Positions 15,577 to 23,274 of a DNA stretch of 64,000 bases are shown here, one piece after another. The notes below the pieces were generated by a model. The model was not told the DNA's origin and ran no database searches. It saw only the letters and a list, made by a program, of their open reading frames with translations. This stretch comes from UBA1672 sp051967755 (GTDB lineage: Bacteria; Pseudomonadota; Alphaproteobacteria; Micavibrionales; Micavibrionaceae): positions 325,498 through 389,497 of the forward strand of contig JBQDYD010000004.1 in the NCBI GenBank assembly GCA_051967755.1, read 5' to 3'. Within the stretch, counting starts at the first letter, position 1, and every line of letters begins with the position of its first letter. The position numbers and the translations under genes were made by a program.

Positions 15577-17158
15577 TTTTTCTTTTATAGGCCTGATATT
15601 TTAGTGTGTATGAGTATTCTAGTGTTGTACCCGTGAAATATTCCACTCTATCAAACTCTAAGACACCTATTTTCTCATAGTTCTCATCAATTTCCTGTTT
15701 GAAATCTTGGTTTAGGCCGAAAAATGACAGAAAAGTGAATGTTTTTAGGTTGTCGACAGGAAGGTCTATCGCAATCAGAAGGATATCAGGCTTGTATTGT
15801 ATTAAATCTTCTGCAGCCATTGCCGTGTATTTATTCATTAAGGTCAGGCCTGTTTCTCGTATCTTGGGATCTTCGTCACGAAGCAGGGTTAATATGCGCG
15901 GTAAAAACCAGAAGACGGGAAATCTTGACGCATGTACATATCCCATATATGCCGTGGTCGGGTTCATGATTTCTATATCCCCGTGAAACGCGAAATATGT
16001 ACATGGGGCTGGGCAGTGCTCTTCTAGAAATCGAGAGACCGGCATTTGCGGGATGTTTTTATGTTTGGGAAAGTCGGTGTTAAGCGGGCTGATGGCATTT
16101 GCTAAAGACATCAATGCAACAAAGGGAATTATGAATTGCAGGATATTCAATTTTTTAACTTTGATCAGGCTCTCTGATCTGAACATAAGGGTAAGGCATA
16201 GGCCCATCATGAAAAATGCATATGCTGGTATTAAGTGATTGTAATAGCCCTTCAGCTGAACGTAATAGGGAACCAGACTTAGGATGCAGCAGCTGTAAAT
16301 AAATACGACCAGTGACTTCTGGTGTTTTTTAAGGTCTTCTCGGAAAACCTCAAATAAAAAGAACGTAATATAGGTCAGCATGTGGATTTGAGATGCATCT
16401 AAAATAGCAAAGAAATCTGCCCCTGACTGCGCGTAGAGTGCAAACACGTCGGGCAAAATAATGCTTACATAATCATGAAAGTACGTTAATACAACGCCGA
16501 TATAAATCAGTGTCATGATAGACAAAGCCTGAAAATCAGGTGCTTTGAAGAAGTTTATTTGCCTGTGTTTTATAAGGCGTGTGACAAGAAATACTGTAGG
16601 CAAGAGGCCGTAATGCGGTTTGATTAGTACGCAAAATGCACCTACAAAACACACACTGTAAAGCAAGGTTTTGGGTATCGTTACGCGCTCTAATAACAGG
16701 AATTGCAAGAGAACGAATGGTGCCAAACCAAGCAGGATAAGATGCTCTCTATCGGAGAAAAATACTGTAGTAATGAGAGTGGTACAGAGCGCATAGCACG
16801 CGACGAATGTATATCTTTGAATGGAAGATAAGTGTGTAATGTAAGTGGTTATTTTATAAGTTGTAATCACCGAAAGAATAATGAAAAAGCTTGTCACATA
16901 ATAGGACATAACGGGCAATTTTATCCCCATGAGCTTGGCTGCTAATACGTGGGGGATGTAGATTATGATGCTAAGTGGCGGGTTCGTCTCATATATGTTT
17001 TGAGACATAGATTGCCCATGAAGCAGGCGGTCTGCCGCAATCAATAGCCAGGAAATATTGCCGTTAACCAAATACTGGCTTTGCACCATGAGGCAGGGGA
17101 GCGCGATGCATAAAATCGCGATCCAGAACATAGCAATATTGACGGCCTTCGTATTCAT
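15566..17158 (-). CDS. GT-C-like membrane glycosyltransferase, paralogue 2
   Basis: A 530-residue polytopic membrane protein, homologous along its length to the genes at 13548 and 17165. Shared segments are YETNPPLSI in the first periplasmic loop, SDREHLILL, IKPHYG, ILPDVFALYAQ, LKGYYNHLIP, SRFPVFWFLP and QYKPDILLI. The position equivalent to the first-loop Asp of the other two is Asn here (VNGNISWL), so it may be inactive, have altered specificity, or use the conserved Glu of YETNPPL. It follows paralogue 3 by 6 bp, consistent with a clpX-paralogue 3-paralogue 2 transcript. Function is inferred from the GT-C-like layout and the gtrA/gtrB neighbours. Confidence 0.72.
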   Translation of the reverse strand: MNTKAVNIAMFWIAILCIALPCLMVQSQYLVNGNISWLLIAADRLLHGQSMSQNIYETNPPLSIIIYIPHVLAAKLMGIKLPVMSYYVTSFFIILSVITTYKITTYITHLSSIQRYTFVACYALCTTLITTVFFSDREHLILLGLAPFVLLQFLLLERVTIPKTLLYSVCFVGAFCVLIKPHYGLLPTVFLVTRLIKHRQINFFKAPDFQALSIMTLIYIGVVLTYFHDYVSIILPDVFALYAQSGADFFAILDASQIHMLTYITFFLFEVFREDLKKHQKSLVVFIYSCCILSLVPYYVQLKGYYNHLIPAYAFFMMGLCLTLMFRSESLIKVKKLNILQFIIPFVALMSLANAISPLNTDFPKHKNIPQMPVSRFLEEHCPAPCTYFAFHGDIEIMNPTTAYMGYVHASRFPVFWFLPRILTLLRDEDPKIRETGLTLMNKYTAMAAEDLIQYKPDILLIAIDLPVDNLKTFTFLSFFGLNQDFKQEIDENYEKIGVLEFDRVEYFTGTTLEYSYTLKYQAYKRKTNL

Positions 17159-17164
17159 TGAGGT

Positions 17165-18742
17165 TTATCTTCTTTTGTAAACATCCCACGTTAACTCGTA
17201 TGGAAAATCATAAGGAGTATCTTTGTAAAAGTATGCGCGATCAACAGTCAAGCGATCTATCTTATCATAGTTGGATAGGGCACTTTTGAATTCGTCTGAA
17301 ACGGCGAAAATCTGCGCTACATCCATATCGTTTGTAAATTCGCCTTGATCTTCGGTTTTCGCCAAAATCAACAAAAGTGAAGGGGTATATCTGTCTAAGT
17401 CCTCCGCGATATATTGACCATATTGACTGGTTTTGTTCAAAATTTCTTGATCGGATAGATGTGCATTTGCCGTCATGAACCAAAAGCTTGGGAAGCGCGT
17501 GGCGTATGTATGAGGGGAGTAAAAGCCAATCTGGCTAACGATGTCCATATTGTTATGTGTGATATAAAATGCGCATGGCTCAGTGCATTGTTCATCGATA
17601 TATTGTGTTATCTCATTATTGATGTATGCGGAATGGGTTGCATAGTCTGGCCTTAATGGCGATGCGGTATAGCTGAGTGCGGCAATCATGAATAATGCCA
17701 AAACGGCGATCCCTTTATTATCGGGCTTTTTTGCTACATGTATTACAGCATGAGCGATAAGTGCACTTAGTAACGGGAAGATTAAGGAGTATAGAGGGAG
17801 GCGATGATATGTGAAGCCTTTCATTTGTATAACATAGCAACACAGACCAAGGGCGGCGCATACCCACCATAGTTTTACGAATTTTCCAAAATTTCCACGC
17901 GCTCTCAGGGTTAAGAGGCCGGTAAATATTATTAACGCACCGTAAGGTAATGAGGATAGGTAAGTGCCGGCAATGTTGTTGTAGCCAGCATAGGTACTGA
18001 GGATGTCCGGCAACATAAAGGATATAAAATCCGGATAAAATAAAATTACTGATGAAATATATAATGCTGTTAACAGCGTGAGCGTTAAGAAGTCTTTATC
18101 AAATATGATAAAAATACGTCTTTGGCTTATCATTCTGTGAATAAATATGATGAGCGGAATAAGGCCGTAATGAGGTTTTAACAGCAAAGTCATGCTGCCG
18201 AATAGCAATATAGTATAACTTAGGAGGGCAGGCGTCTTTTTTCTATCGCTTATACAAAATTGCAGCACAATGAACGGCAGTATCATCAAGGCGAGAAAGT
18301 GATCTCTTTCCGCAAAATATATTGTCGGTATTACAGTCAGCGTAAAAAGATAGGTCGCACATATGATCAGACGCTCATTCACGCTCAGTGACGGCATGAA
18401 GGCCAATATACGATATGTTAGAAATGTACCAAGGCCTATGGTGGTGAGTGTACCCCAGAACAAGATATGATAGGTCGCAATTCTCGTTATTTGCGACAGC
18501 CAGATAAACGGAATGTATAAAAATGTGCTGAGCGGTGGGTTCGTATCGTAGCAATCACTGAAAAATGTACCGCCGTCAATTATGCGTTCTGCGCAAATGC
18601 TAAGCCATGCGACATCACTATTAACGCTGGTGTTGCTCTGGATGTAAATCCACGGGAGTAATAAAAAGCCGGTTAACAACCAAAACCAGAGACCCGAGGG
18701 TGCGTCGGTTTCCTTTTTTGGAAAATCAGCACCCTCTGCCAT
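17165..18742 (-). CDS. GT-C-like membrane glycosyltransferase, paralogue 3
   Basis: A 525-residue polytopic membrane protein and the first of the paralogues in the direction of transcription. The first periplasmic loop has VNSDVAWL and YDTNPPLST, where the acidic residue plus TNPPL is conserved in all three. Further shared blocks are AERDHFLAL, LKPHYG, FMLPDILSTYA, MKGFTYHRLP, TRFPSFWFM and RYTPSLLLI. These blocks alternate with membrane helices, and a soluble region of about 150 residues ends the protein. It starts 5 bp after the clpX stop, so it is almost certainly co-transcribed with clpX, an unusual partner. Role inferred: periplasmic sugar transfer from a polyprenyl-phosphate donor. Confidence 0.74.
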   Translation of the reverse strand: MAEGADFPKKETDAPSGLWFWLLTGFLLLPWIYIQSNTSVNSDVAWLSICAERIIDGGTFFSDCYDTNPPLSTFLYIPFIWLSQITRIATYHILFWGTLTTIGLGTFLTYRILAFMPSLSVNERLIICATYLFTLTVIPTIYFAERDHFLALMILPFIVLQFCISDRKKTPALLSYTILLFGSMTLLLKPHYGLIPLIIFIHRMISQRRIFIIFDKDFLTLTLLTALYISSVILFYPDFISFMLPDILSTYAGYNNIAGTYLSSLPYGALIIFTGLLTLRARGNFGKFVKLWWVCAALGLCCYVIQMKGFTYHRLPLYSLIFPLLSALIAHAVIHVAKKPDNKGIAVLALFMIAALSYTASPLRPDYATHSAYINNEITQYIDEQCTEPCAFYITHNNMDIVSQIGFYSPHTYATRFPSFWFMTANAHLSDQEILNKTSQYGQYIAEDLDRYTPSLLLILAKTEDQGEFTNDMDVAQIFAVSDEFKSALSNYDKIDRLTVDRAYFYKDTPYDFPYELTWDVYKRR

Positions 18743-18747
18743 CTATT

Positions 18748-20091
18748 TTAGCTGGCCTCTTTTTCTTCTTGGGCGTCACCGTCTTTTTCATCACTGTCTG
18801 CGTCTTTCAAAGCGGTTTTGGTGGCCTTGGCCTTTTTCTTCTTTGTTTTAGACTTTTTGTATGATGGTTTTTCACCGTCATTAACAGTTTCTTTTTCTAC
18901 GATGACTTCGGTCACATCATCCATGTCCGGGACCTCGAACATAGCGTCAAGCAACAGATTTTCGATGATAGAACGCAGACCACGCGCACCTGTTTTACGC
19001 TCAACTGCCTTTTGTGCGATTGCCGTTAACGCTTCATCAGTGAAGGTCAGGTCAACCTCTTCAAGGTCGAATAGTTTCTGGTATTGTTTCACCAATGCGT
19101 TCTTCGGCTCAGTCAAGATTGTGATCAGAGCATCTTCGTCCAAATCTTCCAAGGTCGCGATAACAGGTAGACGACCGATAAATTCAGGAATAAGACCATA
19201 TCTGTGCAAGTCTTCAGGCTGTAGATCTTTGAGCAAGTCACCAACTGAGCGCTCATCCGGCCCTTTTACGTCTGCACCAAACCCGATTGTTGTTCCTTTG
19301 CCGCGTTCTGCAATAACCTTGTCCAATCCTGCAAACGCACCACCACAAATAAATAAAATATTTGATGTATCAACTTGCAAGAATTCCTGCTGTGGGTGCT
19401 TACGTCCGCCTTGAGGGGGAACAGAAGCAACAGTACCTTCCATTAATTTCAATAGAGCCTGCTGTACACCTTCACCGGAAACATCACGAGTGATAGACGG
19501 GTTATCTGACTTTCTGGAAATCTTGTCGATTTCATCAATGTAAACAATACCTTTTTGCGCACGCTCTACGTTGTAATCGCTGGCTTGCAACAATTTCAGA
19601 ACAATGTTTTCAACGTCTTCACCAACATAACCTGCTTCGGTTAATGTTGTCGCATCTGCCATTGTAAAAGGCACATCAAGAATACGCGCAAGTGTTTGTG
19701 CAAGAAGGGTTTTACCACAACCGGTCGGGCCAACAAGCAAGATGTTTGATTTTGCAAGCTCTACTTCGGAGTTAGAACCATCACCGCCATGTTCCAGACG
19801 TTTATAGTGGTTATGAACAGCAACAGAAAGAACGCGCTTTGCAGCTTCTTGACCAATCACATAATCATCAAGAACTTGCTTGATCTCACTTGGTGCAGGT
19901 ACACCTTCGCCTGTGCGAACCATCTGGGTTTTATCTTCCTCACGGATGATGTCCATACATAGTTCAACGCACTCGTTACAAATGAATACGTTCGGCCCTG
20001 CAATAAGCTTACGGACTTCGTGCTGGCTTTTTCCGCAGAATGAACAATATAACGTGTTTTTGGAATCGGATGACCCTGATGATTTACTCAT
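18748..20091 (-). CDS. clpX: ATP-dependent Clp protease ATP-binding subunit ClpX
   Basis: ClpX unfolds tagged or native substrates and feeds them to ClpP. The N-terminal zinc domain is intact (CSFCGKS ... CNECVELC), followed by Walker A GPTGCGKT, Walker B VYIDEIDKI, the pore loop GYVGEDVEN and the sensor region GARGLRS. The core ends at VTEVIVEKE. An additional Lys-rich then acidic tail of about 35 residues (KSKTKKKKAKATK, then DADSDEKDGDAQEEKEAS) makes the protein 447 residues, about 25 longer than usual. clpP and lon are not adjacent, unlike the common clpP-clpX-lon order. Instead two GT-C-like genes follow immediately. AAGGAAG upstream of ATG 20091 can serve as ribosome site. Divergent from sufE. 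Confidence 0.98.
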   Translation of the reverse strand: MSKSSGSSDSKNTLYCSFCGKSQHEVRKLIAGPNVFICNECVELCMDIIREEDKTQMVRTGEGVPAPSEIKQVLDDYVIGQEAAKRVLSVAVHNHYKRLEHGGDGSNSEVELAKSNILLVGPTGCGKTLLAQTLARILDVPFTMADATTLTEAGYVGEDVENIVLKLLQASDYNVERAQKGIVYIDEIDKISRKSDNPSITRDVSGEGVQQALLKLMEGTVASVPPQGGRKHPQQEFLQVDTSNILFICGGAFAGLDKVIAERGKGTTIGFGADVKGPDERSVGDLLKDLQPEDLHRYGLIPEFIGRLPVIATLEDLDEDALITILTEPKNALVKQYQKLFDLEEVDLTFTDEALTAIAQKAVERKTGARGLRSIIENLLLDAMFEVPDMDDVTEVIVEKETVNDGEKPSYKKSKTKKKKAKATKTALKDADSDEKDGDAQEEKEAS

Positions 20092-20279
20092 GTTGTGGAT
20101 TCTTCCTTTGTTTTTCTTAGAATCTTGTTTCTTTCAATCTGCCAATTGGAGCGCTCATGTGCAAGCCCCTATCTTCAGGAATACGCACTTTTGCTCATAT
20201 TATCTTTGTATTTTTCGATTGATGCTTGAAATCGCAGCCCAGCTGTCACATAAAAAACGGCAGAACTTAAGGAATAAAC

Positions 20280-20681
20280 ATGTCTGTAAATAATTTAGAA
20301 GAGCTTGTTGAAAATTTTAGTCTTTTTACGGATTGGGAGGAGCGATATCGATACTTGATCGATTTGGGGCGTTCTTTGCCACATATGGATGATGCGCACA
20401 AGGTTGACGAGAACCTTGTCAGGGGGTGTACCTCGCGTGTGTGGTTGTTACCTAATTTGGAGGGGGATGTGCTCTCTTTTACGGCGGATAGTGACGCGCA
20501 CATTGTTCGCGGGTTGGTCGCGATATTAAAAACAGCCTACGATGGTAAGACATTAAAGGAAATTCGCGAGACTGATATTGACGGCGCATTTGCTGATATC
20601 GGCTTGGATACTCACCTGAGTGCAAACAGACGCAGTGGATTTTTTGCGATGGTTGAGAAAATAAAGTCTATCGCAGCTTAG
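20280..20681 (+). CDS. sufE: SufE-family cysteine desulfurase activator
   Basis: SufE accepts persulfide sulfur from the cysteine desulfurase SufS for Fe-S cluster assembly. The acceptor cysteine is Cys50 in the family motif VRGCTSRVWL, and the rest (WEERYRYLIDLGRSLP, LTANRRSGF-like LSANRRSGFFAMVEKI) matches the family over its normal length of 133 residues. AAGGA lies 6 bp before ATG 20280. It is a monocistronic gene, divergent from clpX, and its stop overlaps the convergent gene at 20678 by 4 bp. The suf operon itself is not in this window, which is common for alphaproteobacterial sufE. Confidence 0.95.
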   Translation: MSVNNLEELVENFSLFTDWEERYRYLIDLGRSLPHMDDAHKVDENLVRGCTSRVWLLPNLEGDVLSFTADSDAHIVRGLVAILKTAYDGKTLKEIRETDIDGAFADIGLDTHLSANRRSGFFAMVEKIKSIAA

Positions 20682-21376
20682 TTTTTAGGGGCGTTTTCAG
20701 CGTCTTTTTGTTGCTGTTTTTGAATGTCCTGCAACGCCGTATCCTTTTTTGCTTCCCATGCAGATATTTTCTTCTTGGCGTATTCTTCACCTTTGATGTC
20801 TATCAGGTGGCCGATATTTCGCAGTATATTGGCAAAGAGGTGATCGGCTTCTGTTGTTTGTTCACCCATCATTTCTGCTTCGACGGACATAATTGAATTT
20901 TGCGCAATCCAAAGCTGGGCGATATAAATTGTTTCATCCAGCCCTTGGCGTCCGCTTGCAACCAATGTGGTCTGTCGGAAATGATCCGTGTCACGATTGG
21001 TGACATTCAGTTCTTCAACAACAGAATCTTTCGTCATGGCACGTACGGTTGCTTGCATGTTTTCTGCCGTGAAGTGGTCATACATTTCAGGGGTTACAGG
21101 GTTACAAACAAGCTCAATCCTAACGGAAGAGGATAGCCCGAAAGTGTGTGTGTAAGTCAAAAGATTAAAACATGTAGACGGGTCATCCGGAGTTTCACAA
21201 TGGTGGGTTTCCATTGGCTGTTCAGGAAACGCGGCGGTGAAATCACAATATTCGGGGGAATAACTAAACTCAAAATCTTCGGGAACGAAGGCGGGTTCTA
21301 TGTCTTGTGCCTGCGCAAAGGCCTGCGGCGCGATCAGCACAGTAAAAAGAAATAGTAAGCGCGATAGTTTAATCAT
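20678..21376 (-). CDS. Periplasmic hypothetical protein (232 aa)
   Basis: Family not recognised. A signal peptide of about 22 residues (MIKLSR, hydrophobic core, PQAFAQA) predicts export. The mature protein has four cysteines in its first half (SPEYCDF, THHCET, STCFNL, LVCNPV), possibly two disulfides. The middle reads as alternating beta strands (SVRIELVCNPV, FRQTTLVASGRQGLDETIYIAQLWIAQNSIMSVEAEMMG), and the C-terminal 50 residues form a charged helix ending in a Gln/Lys-rich tail. Its start overlaps the 3' end of hisS by 8 bp, so translation is probably coupled to hisS. The association with hisS, msrA and cobT looks positional rather than functional. Confidence 0.75.
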   Translation of the reverse strand: MIKLSRLLFLFTVLIAPQAFAQAQDIEPAFVPEDFEFSYSPEYCDFTAAFPEQPMETHHCETPDDPSTCFNLLTYTHTFGLSSSVRIELVCNPVTPEMYDHFTAENMQATVRAMTKDSVVEELNVTNRDTDHFRQTTLVASGRQGLDETIYIAQLWIAQNSIMSVEAEMMGEQTTEADHLFANILRNIGHLIDIKGEEYAKKKISAWEAKKDTALQDIQKQQQKDAENAPKN

Positions 21377-22721
21377 CCTTTGTCCAATCCTCGGCTGACG
21401 CGGCGACCTGATCGCCTGTATTCATGTTTTTCACCTCATGCGCGCCGTCGGCATCAAAAGGCGGGAACCAAACATAGGGTATCCCTTTTTTCTCGGCGTA
21501 GGCAAGTTGTCTTTTCAGTTTTGAGGGGCTGTGGAATGTTTCAACATTATAGCCGCGAGAGCGTAGAGTTTGTGCGGCTTCATTCATCACGCTGCGTGCG
21601 TCTTCGTTCGGCAGAATAACCAAAACATCGGCAGGGGAAATACCGGATTGCGGCAGCTTACCTTGCACGCGCATGCGGTCAAACAGGCGTGAAAAGCCGA
21701 TGGATATTCCAACACCGGGCAGGCTTTTCTTGATATAGCTACTTGCCAAATCATCATAACGCCCGCCTGAGCAGATTGAGCCGTAATCAAGATCAAGGCT
21801 GCCGTCTTCTTTAACGAAGTTGGTTTCGTAGACCGTGCCTGTATAGTAATCTAGGCCGCGTACAATACCTAAATCCGCGACTGCGGCGCCTTTGGGTAAG
21901 TGTGCAAGTTGATCCATAATGAAGGAGAGTTCTTCGATACCTTCTTTCATGGTATCGCTGAGTGGTTCTAGAGTTTTAATATCAACCGTTTCAACGAAAC
22001 CGATAATTTTATCTGCAATCTCTTTGCCGTTTTCTAATTCTAATGACAGGCATGTTTCAATAATGATGCTCTTGCCGACTTTTTCAAATTTATCAACTGA
22101 ACGCAAAATCTGTGTGATGTGCTCTTCATCTGTAATGTTCAGCCCCTCAAGCAGCCCCATCAAAATCTTGCGGTTAGAAATGCGGATCTGAATTTTCTCA
22201 TTTTCCATACCGGGAAGGGAGGAGAGCACTTCCCAAATAATCGCAGGCATTTCCGCATCAAAGTGCAGGGGCAGGTTATCGACATTTAAAACATCAATAT
22301 CACATTGATAAAATTCACGAAAGCGACCTGCCTGTGGGCGTTCGCCGCGCCAGACGCGCTGCATTTGGTATCGTTTAAACGGAAAAACCAAATCATTGAA
22401 ATGTTGCGCCGTATAACGGGCGAGGGGGACTGTTTGGTCAAAATGCAGGGCGAGGCGGGCTTCTTTATCGCCATCCTCTTTGTGTAAACGCTCCAGCACG
22501 TAGACCTCTTTATCTACGTCTGCTTCGCCGTCACCGCCCTTTGCCATGATCGCATCCAGTGTCTCAACACTTGGTGTTTCAATGTTACAGAAACCATATT
22601 GCTCAAATATACGGCGAATATGGTCAAACCATTGCTGTTCTGCCTTGCGGACTTCGGGCAACCATTCGGGAAAGCCACTAACAGGGGTAGGTTTATATAT
22701 TTTTTTCTTTTTATCACTCAT
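21369..22721 (-). CDS. hisS: Histidine-tRNA ligase
   Basis: A class II aminoacyl-tRNA synthetase that charges tRNA-His. Motif 2 lies in GRFREFYQCDIDV, the histidine-binding loop in RGLDYYTGTVYE, and motif 3 in CSGGRYDDLA ... GVGISIGFSRLFDRM. The C-terminal anticodon-binding domain follows (ADVLVILPNEDARS ... LKRQLAYAEKKGIPYVW). I choose ATG 22721 (450 aa). A TTG at 22757 in frame would add 12 residues (RKESSRNKIV) with no better ribosome site. Transcribed after msrA (45 bp) and before the exported protein at 20678, with which it overlaps. Confidence 0.97.
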   Translation of the reverse strand: MSDKKKKIYKPTPVSGFPEWLPEVRKAEQQWFDHIRRIFEQYGFCNIETPSVETLDAIMAKGGDGEADVDKEVYVLERLHKEDGDKEARLALHFDQTVPLARYTAQHFNDLVFPFKRYQMQRVWRGERPQAGRFREFYQCDIDVLNVDNLPLHFDAEMPAIIWEVLSSLPGMENEKIQIRISNRKILMGLLEGLNITDEEHITQILRSVDKFEKVGKSIIIETCLSLELENGKEIADKIIGFVETVDIKTLEPLSDTMKEGIEELSFIMDQLAHLPKGAAVADLGIVRGLDYYTGTVYETNFVKEDGSLDLDYGSICSGGRYDDLASSYIKKSLPGVGISIGFSRLFDRMRVQGKLPQSGISPADVLVILPNEDARSVMNEAAQTLRSRGYNVETFHSPSKLKRQLAYAEKKGIPYVWFPPFDADGAHEVKNMNTGDQVAASAEDWTKDD

Positions 22722-22766
22722 GACGATTTTGTTACGTGAACTTTCTTTTCTGTGCAAGGGGTTAGA

Positions 22767-23273
22767 TTATTTATTTAGCTTCCAATCAGGCCTGATGAAA
22801 TGGCATGTATACCCATCGGGAAACTTTTGTAAGTAATCTTGGTGGCCGTCTTCACCTTCATAAAAACTCTCGGCGGGTGTTATTTCTGTTACGATTGGGG
22901 CAGGAAAGATGTTTGCATCATTTAAAGTGCGCACCATATCACGCGCAGTTTGCATTTGTTCATCGTCTACCGTGAAAATCGCCGACCTATATTGTGTGCC
23001 GGTGTCATTACCCTGACGATTCACTGTTGTGGGGTCATGGATTTGAAAGAAAAATTCAAGAATTTTGCCATAGGTCGTTTGCTCATTATCAAAAGTAACC
23101 TCTATCGATTCTGCATGACCTGTGTCCCCGATGCAGACCTCATTATAGGTTGGGTTGTTGGTGTGGCCGCCTGTATAGCCGACGCGCGTAGAGATCACGC
23201 CTGTTTGTTTGCGGAATAATTCTTCCATTCCCCAAAAGCATCCGCCTGCCAATATTGCTTTTTCTTCTGCCAT
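22767..23273 (-). CDS. msrA: Peptide-methionine (S)-S-oxide reductase
   Basis: MsrA reduces methionine-S-sulfoxide in proteins. The catalytic motif GGCFWG places the nucleophile at Cys12. GYTGG, NPTYNEVC, TGHAESIEV, FFQIHDPTTVNRQGNDTGTQYRS and YLQKFPDGYTCHF are all as expected, and the length of 168 residues is typical. The start is ATG 23273, one base after the cobT stop, with GAGGA from the end of cobT as ribosome site. A TTG at 23288 is in frame but lacks a signal. No signal peptide, so it is cytosolic. No msrB is adjacent. Confidence 0.97.
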   Translation of the reverse strand: MAEEKAILAGGCFWGMEELFRKQTGVISTRVGYTGGHTNNPTYNEVCIGDTGHAESIEVTFDNEQTTYGKILEFFFQIHDPTTVNRQGNDTGTQYRSAIFTVDDEQMQTARDMVRTLNDANIFPAPIVTEITPAESFYEGEDGHQDYLQKFPDGYTCHFIRPDWKLNK

Positions 23274-23274
23274 T

